A stretch of 64,000 nucleotides of DNA from Glomus cerebriforme (taxonomy: Eukaryota > Glomeromycota > Glomeromycetes > Glomerales > Glomeraceae). The translations under genes and the position numbers were made by a program. Each line of letters begins with the position of its first letter. Position 1 is the first letter of the stretch. The stretch is taken from positions 177,709-241,708 of the forward strand of contig QKYT01000022.1 of NCBI GenBank assembly GCA_003550305.1, in the 5' to 3' direction. Below, piece by piece: positions 1 to 11,353 of this stretch. The notes below the pieces were generated by a model. It was given only the letters and a program-made list of their open reading frames with translations. It made no database searches and was not told where the DNA came from.

Positions 1-905
1 AAAGTCACACATTTATGATTTTATTTATTTTAATGAAGTGATACAAATAAAAGAAACAATAACAATAAATAAAAAAGATAAGTAAATTATAATGATNAAG
101 AAGAAAGATGCTAATAAAAAAATAAAATAACAATGGAGTAANAGAAAGTAATAGTAGATGAAAGGGAGTAAAAAGGAGTAATAAAAAGTTTGATAGGAGA
201 TGAAAAGAAGTGATGAAAGATGAAAAGGAGCAATAGGAGATGAAAAAGAATTGATGAGAAGATAAAGAGAAGTGATAGGAGTGATGGGAGACAAAAAGGA
301 ATGATGGAAGATGAAAAGGAGTAATGGAAAATGAAGAGAAGTAATGGGAGACAAAGAGGAATGATGGGAGATGAAAAGGAATGATGGGAGACAAAGAGAA
401 ATGATGGGAAACGAAGAGAATGGAATAATGAGAAGTAATAGAGGTAAAAAATAATGAGAGACAAAAAATAAAAAAATGATTATGATAGAAGGTTGGGTAG
501 CAAAAGATAATGATAGAAAGCCAAGTAAAAATAAAACCATAAAGTAAAAAAAAAAATGAAGTTAGTAAGAAATGAAATATAAGATAGAAACAATAAAAAA
601 AAAAATAAATAAAAATAAAAAACATACCTTTATTAATTGTAAAACTGAAAGAACTAAAAGATCTAAAAATGAAATATGAAACAGAAACAATAAAAACAAA
701 TAAAAAAAAATAAAAAAGAGTAAGAAACGAAATGTAAAGTGAAAACAACTAAACTTTAAGTACAGAACTGGAAGAACTAAAGGACCTAAAAATAATGAAA
801 TAGAGTTAGTAAGAAATAAAGTGTAAGAATATAAGTTGAAAATAAAAATAAAAGAAGAAAAGAACTGAGAAAATAAACCTATACTGAAAACAAGATTTGA
901 TGATA
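1..905. repeat. Purine-rich degenerate tandem repeat
   Basis: The plus strand is almost entirely purine here, built from variants of a roughly 20-bp unit such as GGAGATGAAAAGGAATGATG and GGGAGACAAAGAGGAAT (about 140-430), fading into A-rich units that end near 905. Long open frames on the minus strand (Phe/Ser/Leu/Ile rich) are a by-product of the purine bias, not genes. The array probably forms the core of an element whose right arm is at 955-1022 and whose left arm lies outside the window. A similar purine-rich core occurs inside 26727-27740. Confidence 0.8.
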
Positions 906-954
906 TACAAATAAACATAATGTGATCATATGGCCAATCAAAAATATTAAATCT

Positions 955-1022
955 GTCACATGATCAAAGACTTAAATGACAATCGCCCAAGTGACAATCA
1001 CCTAGATGACAATCACCCAGGT
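955..1022. repeat. Terminal word array, word TGACAATC(A/G)CC
   Basis: The word TGACAATCACC/TGACAATCGCC is repeated about three times, alternating with AGTG/AGATG spacers, right after the purine-rich array. This is the same layout as other elements in the window, where a short word is repeated at the end of a low-complexity core. The matching inverted arm would lie before position 1, so the element is truncated by the window edge. Confidence 0.5.
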
Positions 1023-1035
1023 AATGTTTAGCAAT

Positions 1036-1455
1036 TTCCATTTTTAAAATTCTTATATTTTTGCTTTTTTTATATAAAAACTTTGTATTTAAATCTCAAA
1101 TTTTTAATATAAATTTCTTATTTAGCTAATTTTTGAAATAAAATGTATAATATATCCAAAATTAAAATCACTTATTCTAACTAAAATCAAAATTATTCTT
1201 CTATTAAAAAAATAATAAAAATCAATTAATTTATTATTTATATCTTTATAAAAAATACTATAGAATATTTACAAAGTAACAAGTATTATCATAATATATT
1301 TAAATTTTTATAATAAAAAATTATTCAAAAACATAAAAGATAAAAAGTTATAAACTTAACATCAGTAAGTTTTATATTTTAATTTATTATTAATTAAATA
1401 AATATAGCTATTAATATCATAATATAAGTTAAAAGAAAATAAATAATACATTAAA
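1036..1455. other. AT-rich spacer, nothing recognised
   Basis: About 420 bases of very AT-rich sequence. No coding frame, repeat or inverted structure could be supported. Confidence 0.5.
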
Positions 1456-1459
1456 AATA

Positions 1460-2700
1460 TACCAAAATTCTTTTATTTCATCTTTATCTAAAGATACTGG
1501 AGATTTTATAAGCAATTTGATAGTAAAAGATAATGAAGATACAGATAATTTAATAAAAGAAAAATTTGAAAATAAAGATATTATAGATGATTCAATTACA
1601 GAAAATAATGAAAATATTATAGACAATTTAACAAAATATGATTCTGAAGATAAAGATATTATAGATGATTCAAATACTGAAACTATTCCTGTAAATTTTA
1701 AGAATTTTTATGAAGCTAGTTCTGAAGATATAATAAATAAATTATGTGATGATTTCATTCAATAATAATTTAATAAAATCTATTGTGAATTTGCAAAGAT
1801 TTGTATTAATAATAATTTATCAAATAAAGCTATAAATTTATTTATTTATTTTTTTAATAAAAATACAAATTTAAAAAATTGCCTTTATCAAAAAATTCTA
1901 AAAAAATATATGAATTCATTAATTCAATAATGATATCAAATCTTGACTTTAAAAGTAAATATATAACTAAGTATGAAAATATACCATATATTCTTCATTA
2001 TCATTTAATAATAAAGATTATTAAAGCACTTTTTTAAAAATTAGAAATAATAAAAGACTTTATACTTCAATTTAAAAAAAAAAAAATAAAAAACAAATAT
2101 GGTAAGTAATATATCTTTTTATTAATAATTAAATGCATTATTTAATTTAATTTAAAATATAATTCATAAAATAGAATTTCTTTTTAAATCTTTGCTAAAT
2201 AGTATAATTATAAAATAACAAATAAAATTCTAGTTGAAAATCAAAAGTTAAGTTTTATCAATTATATTATACTCTGATATGATATTTTGTGATAATTTAG
2301 GTAAAACTTAACAGTATCCAGTCTTTCTTACTTTAGGCAATATATCTTTATGGCAAAGAAATAAAAAGAATACTAAAGAATTACTGTATTAGGATATATA
2401 TCTATTTTACAAAGTAAAAATCAAATAACTCAAAATTTTAATTACTTTTAGCAACTTACATATACAATCATAAAGTAATGTTAAAGCATTATATTTTATC
2501 CCATCTTAAAGTTAGATGAATTAAAATTAAATATTAATAATAAACAGATTACTTTTATTCCAAAAATTTTTATATTTTTTGCAGATATACTGAAAGTAAA
2601 ATGTACTTATAAATTGGCTAAATATAAGATGCCATGCTTAAGTTGCACTGTATTTATTAAAAATTTAAATAATATAAACATTTTAAAAAATATAATTCCA
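1460..2700 (+). pseudogene. Decayed Plavaka/KDZ-like transposase fragment
   Basis: A readable frame runs through about 1475-1960: an acidic N-terminal part with repeated DIIDDS motifs, then DFIQ, two stops, and a frame continuing through CEFAKICINNNLSNKAIN. After a frame change comes a YENIPYILHYH-like stretch. At about 2265-2400 the frame reads DNLGKT-stop-QYPVFLTLGNISLWQR. Near 2510-2650 a degenerate stretch reads INNKQ.TFIPKIFIF.AD. followed by a PCLSC cysteine pair. From family knowledge, a 'D..DNLGKT..P..LTLGNI..W.R' core followed by a 'P.I....AD......C..C' block is typical of fungal Plavaka (KDZ superfamily) transposases. Many in-frame stops and at least one frameshift show it is dead. 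It ends abruptly at the MULE terminus near 2720, which suggests interruption by that insertion. Confidence 0.6.
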
Positions 2701-2720
2701 TAAAGAGTATTTCAAAGTAT

Positions 2721-5700
2721 ACACGGGGGTCGAACCTGTATCACGTGAATATAATGTATAATATTTTTTTTTATAAATAGTAATTATTGATATGTATAAC
2801 ATGTGATTTTATTATTTATTGTACCTAAATAAAATATTGTTTTTGTTATGATTGTTTATTTTGATTGTTCCAAACGTGGCTGCATCAATAAGTATATCAT
2901 CAATTTTTTTCCTCTTTGCCCTTCCCTTTTCTTCCTCATTGTCCTTCTCTTTTTTCTTTAGAAAATGTCTACTGATAATCTTTCTTTCAATAATAACAAC
3001 CACTAAAATATTACTGATGATGATAAACATGAAAACCTTTCTGATGTTGACAAATGTGAAAATCTTCCTAATGATGATAAACATGAAAACCTTCCTGATG
3101 TTGAAATTCTTGTTGATAACAACCACAAAAATTTATCTTTTAATAATGTAATAACACTTTTTCTTGTATCTTATTTTCATCATCTAATTACTTTAACCAA
3201 ATGATTTATCTTATGTTTTTTAAAAGAGTTATGAACAAAATTCGTTAATATTTGATAGTGTATCATACGATGATGATAAAGAACCAGACAATCTATCAGA
3301 TTCATTGGAATTAAATTCTGAATTAACCTTCACTAGCTAGGATGAATTCAAAAGTTGAATTGATAGGTTTGTATTAAAAGAAGGGTTTAGCTATAAAATC
3401 AAAACAAGTGAGAAAGTTGAAGGTGTGGTGTGAAGAGCTGCTTATGAATATACCAAATCAGGTTCACATGATTCATAAGTAACTTCTAATCCAACCAAAA
3501 GATGTAATGCTAGTTCTTCAAGAACATCATGCCTTTGGAAACTAAATGTTATATACCCAAAAACAAGTTGCATCATAAAAATCAATTTTTTTAATAACAA
3601 CCATAATCATCTACTTACTTCAATGATTTGCAAAATAGTACCATAGTTTTGTAAATTAATGCCTGAGACGTTAGCAGATATTGAAAAGTATGTAATTAAA
3701 GGTCAAATGGACTCAGCATCTATTTATCCTTTGCTTATACATGATTACACAGATCAACCTATATATAAGAAGGATTTGTATATTGCAGTTTACCAATTTC
3801 GTCAAAAAAATAATCCAGGAGACATGAATACCACCCAGATGCTTCAGCAATTAATAAATTGGAAGAATTCTGATCCACTTTGGATTGTAAATCTTCGGTT
3901 GGAACTTGTTTCAAGAAAACTAAATTCTCTTTTATAGATGTCTCCTGTACAAAGAGAATTATATGCCAAATACAATAATGTTATAATCGTTGATATCACT
4001 TACAACACCAATAGATTTCAATTGATGCTCTGTATTATTACTATAATTAATAATAACTATAAGACCAGAATCGTGACATGTGCAATAATCAAAGACAAAA
4101 CACTTGATACTTACAGATGGATATTTGACATGATACTTAGCGAAACAGGTGTTTCTCCTGGAAATATCTTTACAGATTCAAATCCATCGATGATTAGATC
4201 AATAAAGGAAATTTTTTCTGATACTTAACACTTGTTGTGTATTTTTCATATTGACTTAAATCTTTGGAAAAAGCTTAAAGGAAAATTAGGCAGTAAATTT
4301 GAGAAATTTCATCATAATTTTTATACATATAGGAATTCTCTTTATGAAGATCTATTTGAAATTTGATGGAATCAATTGATCGATCAATATCCAGCTACAG
4401 CAAAGTATTTGTCTGATACACTATATGTTAATAAAGAATCATGGGCAATATTTTGAATACATAAAAGATTTACTATTGGAACACAAAGTATACAGAGAAT
4501 CGAATTGATCAACAAACATATACATGATAAAGTTGATCGATTCACTTCATTATATAACCTACTACTTAATATTAAAGATCACATTAAAAATGAAAAACAT
4601 CTTGAAAATTTTGAAATTAAACGAAATGCTATACCTACAATTGGTATGCCAATGTTAAATACAAGATTCTTCAGTTCTGTAGATGATACCATGAAAGAAT
4701 TTTTAACACCTGTGATGCTTGAAAAACAAAGATCACAAATGAACCAATCTGTATGTTATGATATCAATCGGATTATAGAATAGCAAAACTTGATGAATGT
4801 AAGTTGGAAGTTTGGTTTTGATTAGTATTAGCTTAAACTAAGGATTCACATTTTTATTACTTATAGATGGAAACTGATCATGAGAAAATGAATGGTAGAA
4901 TTAGAGAATAGGAAGGGGATACGTGACAAATTCTTTTCTGATTATTAGTCAAGATCATACCACCAGAAGCAATTCTAGAAGTATGGAACATCTGAGCAAC
5001 TGAAATCCAAGGAATAGATCATTATGTGATTCTTCTCAATGAAGACACACATTTATGTACCTGCCTCCTTTTGATTAATAAAGGGTTGGTATGTCACCAT
5101 TTTTTTTGGGTTAATACTTACTCTCGATATGCCATATTTCATATAAGCATAATCCCAAACTGATAGTACTTGGATTCTGATACTATTAATACAAACAACC
5201 TTTTACAGCAATATCCTTCTATTCTGGTTTGTAGTACAACACCATTAGATGATAGTATAGAATTTAAAAATAGCATTAATTTTTACCATTTTTTTACATT
5301 TCAGGTTGATTCATCTAGTCCTCAATCAAATGTAAATTTAACTAAAGCTATATATGCAGAGTTATTTGGGTTATCAAAGAAAGTTGATTATGCTCTTAAG
5401 TCTAACATGTAATGCAAATTATCAAACATGCTTAAGAGTTTTATATATGATGTTTAGAATAAGATAGAAACAGAAACAGAATTATCTAATATCATTAATA
5501 ATCCAACTGTTACTAAGCATAAAGAATGACCACCAAAAAATTTAAATCAAATGTTGAAGTAGGTTTATTTAAGGGATCAAAATGAGTATTAAAAGATAGT
5601 ACACAGGTTAATATAACAAATAACAATGATTTAGATGAGACAAAAGGACGAAGATGTGAAAATTATAAGCAGTATGGACATTACTTAAAAGATATGTCAA

Positions 5701-5891
5701 AATGCCAGTGTTTAATTGTTTGTTTAATGTTTAATTGTTTTATTTTTTTTACATTTATAGCATATATGTATATGCGCGTTTTATTACGTGTTTTATGATA
5801 CATTTAATTTACAAATAAAAAATTTTTGGTTTAAGTCATGTGATTTTATTAAATACTAATGTCATGTAATCTAGATTCAAACACCCCATGT
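2721..5891 (+). mobile_element. MULE DNA transposon, decayed, with degenerate TIRs
   Basis: A Mutator-like transposase remnant lies between two degenerate inverted ends. The left end at 2721-2748 (ACACGGGGGTCGAACCTG..., then ATCACGTGA) matches the reverse complement of 5861-5891 (ACATGGGGTGTTTGAATCTA..., then ATTACATGA) at most positions over about 30 bases. Length is about 3.2 kb, reasonable for the family. No clear 9-11 bp target duplication could be made out, so the exact borders are uncertain. The insertion appears to interrupt the Plavaka-like remnant that ends at about 2700. Confidence 0.6.
3240..5710 (+). pseudogene. FAR1-like MULE transposase pseudogene
   Basis: In order, the readable blocks are a FAR1-type DNA-binding-like segment (about 3330-3640, degenerate, with spaced Cys/His), then a MULE catalytic block. 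In that block VDITYNTNRFQLML, RIVTCAIIKDKT, YRWIFDMIL and GNIFTDSNPSMI (3938-4228) match the 'D.TY.TN.....L...........A.......Y.W......TD.' pattern of the family, giving two acidic catalytic candidates. Next comes HLLCIFHIDLNLWKKL, and at about 5030-5100 a SWIM-type zinc finger (HLCTC...GLVCHHFF). The C-terminal part has a KHKE-stop-PPKNL tail typical of these proteins. The frame is broken by many stops, for example TAG before MSPVQREL, TAA after FSDT, TGA inside FEI-stop-WNQ and in AIF-stop-IHKR. Most fit Gln, Trp or Arg codons changed by one transition. Confidence 0.8.
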
Positions 5892-6111
5892 ACAAATAGA
5901 AATCGCATTCCATAAATATCTGAATTAATAAACTCTATAATTTAAAATAAAAAAGCTAAAGATTACTATTTAATATATAATTGAAAAAATATATTCTAGG
6001 ATTTTTTGTAAAAGAATTTAGTCAAATTTGAAATCTTTATAAAAAAGCAAATATTAAATTTATCTAAAGTATTTAACTAATAATTATTAAATAGTATAAT
6101 TTAAGAAAAAA

Positions 6112-6442
6112 GTAATTTATCGCCATGGCGATGCATCACTACTTCACGTGACTTATACTATATAATAATTTGTCACCCTCCACGTCACACCATAGTTTTC
6201 CATTTTTAAGGATATTTTGGCCAGCGTTATAAAATTTGGGCAAAATTAAATATATGATGAATAATATGTGACAAATAGTATTTATCATACCGAAAAAATT
6301 CTGTCCCTAGAATAAATAGTAAAATCAAAATTTTGGGTTATGCAAGATTTCTAAAAAGGAAATTTCGGTGCAGATCATTTAATTCTGGGCAGAATTATGA
6401 ATCACGTGACACTGGTGATGCATCGCCATGGCGATAAATTAC
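6112..6442. mobile_element. 331-bp non-autonomous element with GGCGATG-word TIRs
   Basis: The ends are near-perfect inverted repeats of about 28 bases: GTAATTTATCGCCATGGCGA... at 6112 onward, and its complement ending at 6442. Each end contains ATCGCCATGGCGAT plus ATGCATCAC, itself a palindromic word, followed by a CACGTGAC motif (6144 and 6403). The middle (about 6200-6410) has no coding potential, but it shares two blocks with the element at 59311-59755: one in the same orientation (6329-6412), one inverted (6202-6247). The flanks are A-rich, so the target duplication cannot be assigned. Confidence 0.8.
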
Positions 6443-6639
6443 AAAATTTTTAATAAATTTTATAATTTTAGCATTTTGATATTTTAGTATTATATGTAAA
6501 GTTTTACTTTTTAGTAAATAGGTTTTGGCCAGTAATTTTAATTTTATGTAATATAATTATAAGCCTAAAAAATTTAGCTATTAAATAAAATATTGGTTGG
6601 CTTTAGACTATATATATTATATAAAGAATTATTTAATAA

Positions 6640-7620
6640 AAGTTCTTTATCCTATCTATTAAGTATGAACTCATATATTTATATCAAAAATTTTTATCAC
6701 AGAAATTCAAATTACTTCTCATATTGAAAGTTATAATAATATTATCAAATACAAGTTATTAGTAAATAATATATTATGCAATTTTACTAATACTCTTGAT
6801 GTATAATTTGAATATAAAGTTTAATAGAATTATTTTTTTGAATACCATACTTTATCAACTTGCATGAAAATTATAATAATTATAGTAAAGATCTTTTTTT
6901 AAAGTTAACTAAATAAAATAATGACCAAATATTTAATTCTACAAATATATATTATTTGCTGAATATATATAGTATATATAGAAATGATATAATATTTTTA
7001 CTTTATACCAAATAAAGTGAAATCAAATATTGCTGAGATATTTAGTATCTTTTTTATGAATTAAAATATTAATAAAATCTAAAATACTATTGTTACATAA
7101 GATTTAGAAGTTAATGTAATAAATGAATTTATTAAAGATTTGTACAATATAAAGCAAATTTTATTAAAGTTAATGATTGCTAAAGTTGGTAAAGAAAATA
7201 TTTAAGAAATATGAAAGATTACTAACATGTAATCTGAAAATAAGAAGTACATATATTTTGTATTCCATTTTATACTAACTTTTATTTATGCATATTTAAT
7301 ATATTATATGATATTATTTGTCACTACTATTTTTAAATAATGATAATTTTAGCAGTTGTAGAATTTCAAATCCAAATAATACCTTTTTGATAATTAGAAA
7401 AATTATAGATTATTATTTTGTAAACAAAAAAGCAGCTTAAAATTTTTTGAATATAATATTCCTACAACTTATTACTAATACTTTACATTGATAAAAAAAA
7501 AGATTAAGTAAACTTATATAACAGGCAGCTCAACTTACTGTTGAATATAACAGTTATAATGAGATAATTAGTTGGTTAATTTGCAATTTATGAGAAATGA
7601 AAAGATCTACATTAGTGATC
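6640..7620 (+). pseudogene. Second decayed MULE/FAR1-like transposase C-terminal part
   Basis: Readable pieces resemble the C-terminal half of the MULE proteins seen at 3240-5710. They are ITEIQITSHIESYNNIIK followed by NNILCNFTNTLDV (about 6690-6800), then FEYHTLSTCM (about 6835-6870), then a stretch similar to the segment before the SWIM finger (about 7090-7290). Family knowledge suggests the order E.NS.IK - L..L - FFEYRTLSTCMG - C.C/H. The expected Cys/His of the SWIM finger are largely lost. Only fragments survive, with many stops, so the call is by pattern recognition and moderately uncertain. Confidence 0.45.
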
Positions 7621-7879
7621 AGTAGGGCAATTTTATAATTAAATTTATTAATACTCATAATCTGGAGCCGTCAAACAAATATTGGCATATTTTGATAATT
7701 ATTTTAAATCTTTAAAAATAATAGATTAATTTATGGCTTTCTGACTACCTTTCATAAAAAAATCATAAGAATATCTTTGAAATTGCAAATTCTAAATGAG
7801 GACTGAAATTATGCAATTAGACATTTTCATTAAATTTTACTATTAAAATTGCTGGTTGGAGATTATGGATATGGTAGGG

Positions 7880-8022
7880 CAGTGATGTGCACTTGGAAGA
7901 TTGGAATCACTATTGGAAGTACCTTTGGAAGACTTGGAAGCATAATTTTCTAATAAAATCATTTGGATTGGAAGTTTCCAATCAAGTTTTTTACTATTGG
8001 AAGCATAAAATGCACATCACTG
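7880..8022. mobile_element. 143-bp hAT-type MITE with perfect 8-bp TSD
   Basis: Perfect 12-bp terminal inverted repeats, CAGTGATGTGCA at 7880-7891 and TGCACATCACTG at 8011-8022, are flanked by an exact 8-bp direct repeat TGGTAGGG (7872-7879 and 8023-8030). An 8-bp duplication plus CAGTG ends fits the hAT superfamily. The inside is made almost only of the word TTGGAAG and its inverse (ATTGGAAGTA, CTTGGAAGCA, GGAAGTTTCC), so the whole element can fold back. It is non-coding and needs a transposase supplied elsewhere. Confidence 0.9.
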
Positions 8023-8030
8023 TGGTAGGG

Positions 8031-8345
8031 TAATAGGGTATGCTATATTTTTTTTCCCATTTTTTTGCAATTAAATTAGCCAAATTTGTAATACTAATTA
8101 AAATTATCATAATGCAGGTCAGAGGTGCTTTACTTAATTTAGCAACATATAGATTATAGCTAAAATGTCCCACTAATTACTAATGTTGATCTTTCATTTC
8201 TTGTGAATTGCGAATTAAAATAGTTTATTAATTGACATCACTGGTAAACCAAAAGTATAATTATATAACATATAACAAATAATTATTTGTTATAAGTATA
8301 ATAAATAAATTTACTTTATCTATATAGTTAATATATATACATTTA
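8031..8345. other. AT-rich spacer, nothing recognised
   Basis: No gene, repeat or RNA could be supported in this stretch between two small elements. Confidence 0.4.
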
Positions 8346-8520
8346 TACTATATTTTATCAAAATTAAGTATCTTTTTTTGCAAGAATTTTGGTTGAAAAG
8401 TTTGAGATGGTACTTATTTTTGTTACTTTTTTTTATTAGTAATATACTGTATATAATTTTTTTCTAAAAATTTAAAAAATACTTGTTTCAAGAGATACTT
8501 AATTTTGATAAAATATGGTA
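8346..8520. mobile_element. 175-bp mariner-like MITE
   Basis: A 28-bp inverted repeat bounds this stretch: 8346-8373 and the complement of 8493-8520 differ at one position. Each end begins with TA followed by CTATATTTTATCAAAATTA or CCATATTTTATCAAAATTA, compatible with a TA target site. The inside is non-coding and T-rich. It lies about 140 bases downstream of the stop codon of the MFS gene, so it may sit in its 3' flank. Confidence 0.75.
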
Positions 8521-8656
8521 ATAATAAAAAGATAATTAATTATTTTTTAAAAAAATTTTAAATATAAACTTTAGTTAATTGTTAACACCTTTACTCTATA
8601 TTATTTTAAATATATATAATATAAAACAGGAGGCTTTAATTCAATATACTTTTTAT

Positions 8657-10696
8657 CTAATCATTAAAAAATTTAATAAAAAACAAAATCCAACTTATAA
8701 TTAATGTACAAATAAAAGCAATTATATAAAAATAATTCCTTTTGGTAGGTTGGATACTTTCTTCAATCTTTATGATATCGTGATTTTCTTTTCTCTCATC
8801 TTCTGTCATATCCAATATACCATTATGCCAATTTTTTGACACATTATATAATAATATAGATACTAATATAGATAATACACTACTGCCTAAATAAAGGTGC
8901 ATTACCATTACATACTTATCTTCGTCCATATCTTGTAATAATCCTACAAGTATATCATAAATCGTTGATCCAATGTTTAAACTTGATTTAACTATGCCCA
9001 ATGCTGTACCGACATAATTTAATGGTAATAGTATTGGTATTGATGATAATAATCCTACCGGTCCTAATGAAAGTGAAATTGAAAAACAAACCATTCCTAT
9101 AACTACTATAATTGGTGTTAGTGCTATAAATCCAAGGAGATACATTGATATGGTAAGAAAAACCGTAGACATAATCACTAATTCAAAAAAAAAAAAAAAT
9201 TAGTTGAAAAAGGAACCTGTTAAAGGAATAAAAATAATTCTTACATGTTAAAGAACGATTTCCGAAACGATCTAAAAAGTATCCAAGGAAAGGCGAAATG
9301 AATATTGGTAAGAACTGAGCGATACTAGAATTATAAGCAGCATATTCATCTGAAATTTCATCTGTATTATTCCATCTAGTTTTCACCAATTCCCTATAAT
9401 TACCAAATGCAAGTTAATTTTTGCCAAATCACTAGTAATGTAGTAAAGTAAGTATTTTATTTACGTGTGAATATGTAAAAATGAAGTCCATGCGCTACCC
9501 AATTGGAATTCAAGTAAAACAAAAATCCAATAAATAGTAGGAAACAATAATAATTTTTTAAAACTAAAATGTCTTTTTTGTTTTATATTCATCATTTCTT
9601 GGTTTGATAATCTTTCATTAAGTATTCTCATTAAGAGAACGTATGAGATGTTGATTATTAATGAAATAACGCAAAGAAATGCAGAAAACTAAATTATAAA
9701 AAAAAAATAAGTTTCAAAAGGCACAAACTTAAGATGAATAAATACACGAAAATCATAAATTATCATACCCAAAATGCCCATCCATAAAATCCTGTAATCT
9801 CCTTGATCGGGACCACCGTCAGATTGCCCAAGAAGGATGACTTTTGATAAAAAAAGAGTTGAATTAAAACTATAAAATACGTACTCAACACCTCTTGCAT
9901 TATTGATATCACGTACCATTCTTGACGTAGCAATCTGAATTCCCACAACGATGGCCAGCCCTTTTCCTTTAAACCAATGACTTAAAATTGCCACTTGAAC
10001 TGTAATAATAGTTCCACTTCCAATTCCATATAAAATTCTTCCAATTACCATCACGACAAATGACTTTAAATTAGTTGATAATGCAACAAATATATTTCCT
10101 ATAGCAATAAGAGAAGTAGCCAATATGGAACCAATCGAGGTGCCAAATGTATCGATAAATACTCCACCGAGAATCGGTAGAATTGTATTAACCAATGATA
10201 CTGATGATTGAATAACTCCATATTGTGAATTTGAAATGCCTAATTCCTTAGTATTAAAGAGAATAAGTTAACATCATGTGGTTGTAGGAAAAAGTTGGTT
10301 ATGAATATACGTACTTTTTTGACGACTGACTTTAGAGCGCCAAGAGTATGAGCGGCATAATGGCTTCCCACTAGAGAAAAACAAAATTAATTAAATCATC
10401 ATAAGCCACTGTTTTCCTACTCTAAGTAACTTACCGGCTAAAGATAAAACGCACAATAAAGCGATCATTTTATATTTCCAAGGTCGGTCTTCTTCATAAT
10501 ATGTTTCTTCTTCTACCGAAATTTTATTAGATTCATTATCTTCATGTTCAGAACCAAAACTAAATCTTCTTTCCTCAGGTAATTCAAATGACAATGAAGA
10601 TCGTGTAGGTATAGCTTCGTATGTAGAAGCATTTGGTGAACTATGGAGACTAGTTTTCCTTTGAGAATCAGAAAGAAGTGGTTCAGTGGATGACAT
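8657..10696 (-). CDS. MFSD1-like major facilitator superfamily transporter
   Basis: Seven exons join in phase: 10435-10696, 10315-10370, 9917-10246, 9769-9840, 9465-9688, 9245-9393 and 8657-9177, giving 537 residues with GT-AG introns. An N-terminal cytosolic tail (about residues 1-75) carries acidic/Ser-rich sequence and an EPLLSDS dileucine-like motif, as expected for endolysosomal sorting. About 12 hydrophobic segments follow. The block GRILYGIGSGTIITVQVAIL followed by HWFKGKGLA matches the MFSD1 family (human lysosomal dipeptide exporter), as does the YFLDRFGNR loop in the second half. The expected role is export of small substrates from the vacuole, and the substrate is inferred. The C-terminus ends in a last helix, IIAFICTLIISWILFFIKFF. 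It stands alone among transposon remains. Confidence 0.85.
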
Positions 10697-11353
10697 TTTA
10701 TATTTAGAATTGTAAGTATTTGATTTATGAATAAAAAATTTTTTTTAAAAATATTAGGTTATATGTGTTCCGAACAGGGAGTATAATCAAAATTATCAGA
10801 TTTTGATCTTCACTTTGTTTAAAAACATTTGGAATTATCAGATTTATTATCAGATTCTTATATTATGACTAATCATCTTGGATAAGAACAATATCGGGAA
10901 AAAGAATTTTTCTAAGCAATTTTGGGATAATCAAATAATTTAAAAGTTACCAATTAAGTATCATATCTGGTATATCTCATGTGCTAATACCTGTTTATCC
11001 ATTCTTATCGATATTGAACAATAGTCACGAAATAAAGATTCTTTTATTAATTAATTAATAAATAATAAAATAACTATTTTATCGTGATTTGCACTATATA
11101 ACTATTTAAAAAAAATAAACCAAAATTTAGAGCGGACGTGTTTAACAACGCTACACGGTTTAATTTTTGTTTTAAAAAAAAATTTTTTCCTCAAATTCGA
11201 AAACAGTTGCTTTGTTCAAGCTTAGGATACTTTTAGGATTTACAAATCATGTATTTTTCTTCATCTTTTCATTCATTTTATAAATAATATTTTTTTTTGT
11301 AAAAAGTTTAGTTCTTTTTTTTATTTTAGTTCGTTCTCAGTTTTTTTATTGTC
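10697..11353. promoter_or_regulatory. Upstream region of the MFS gene
   Basis: About 650 bases without a coding frame. Directly upstream of the MFS start, AATTATCAGATT/TTATCAGATTC words recur three times within 10785-10865, a short version of the word arrays seen elsewhere. No convincing TATA box or known operator could be chosen. Confidence 0.3.

Noticed and set aside
5..918. Several minus-strand Phe/Ser-rich open frames at the window start
   Set aside because: They are translations of a purine-rich tandem array and have overlapping open frames in all phases, with no start context or splice structure.
2720..2750. tRNA-like T-loop sequence GGGTCGAACCTG
   Set aside because: No matching A box or cloverleaf could be found around it, and the sequence is explained as the inverted end of the MULE element, with its partner at 5861-5891.
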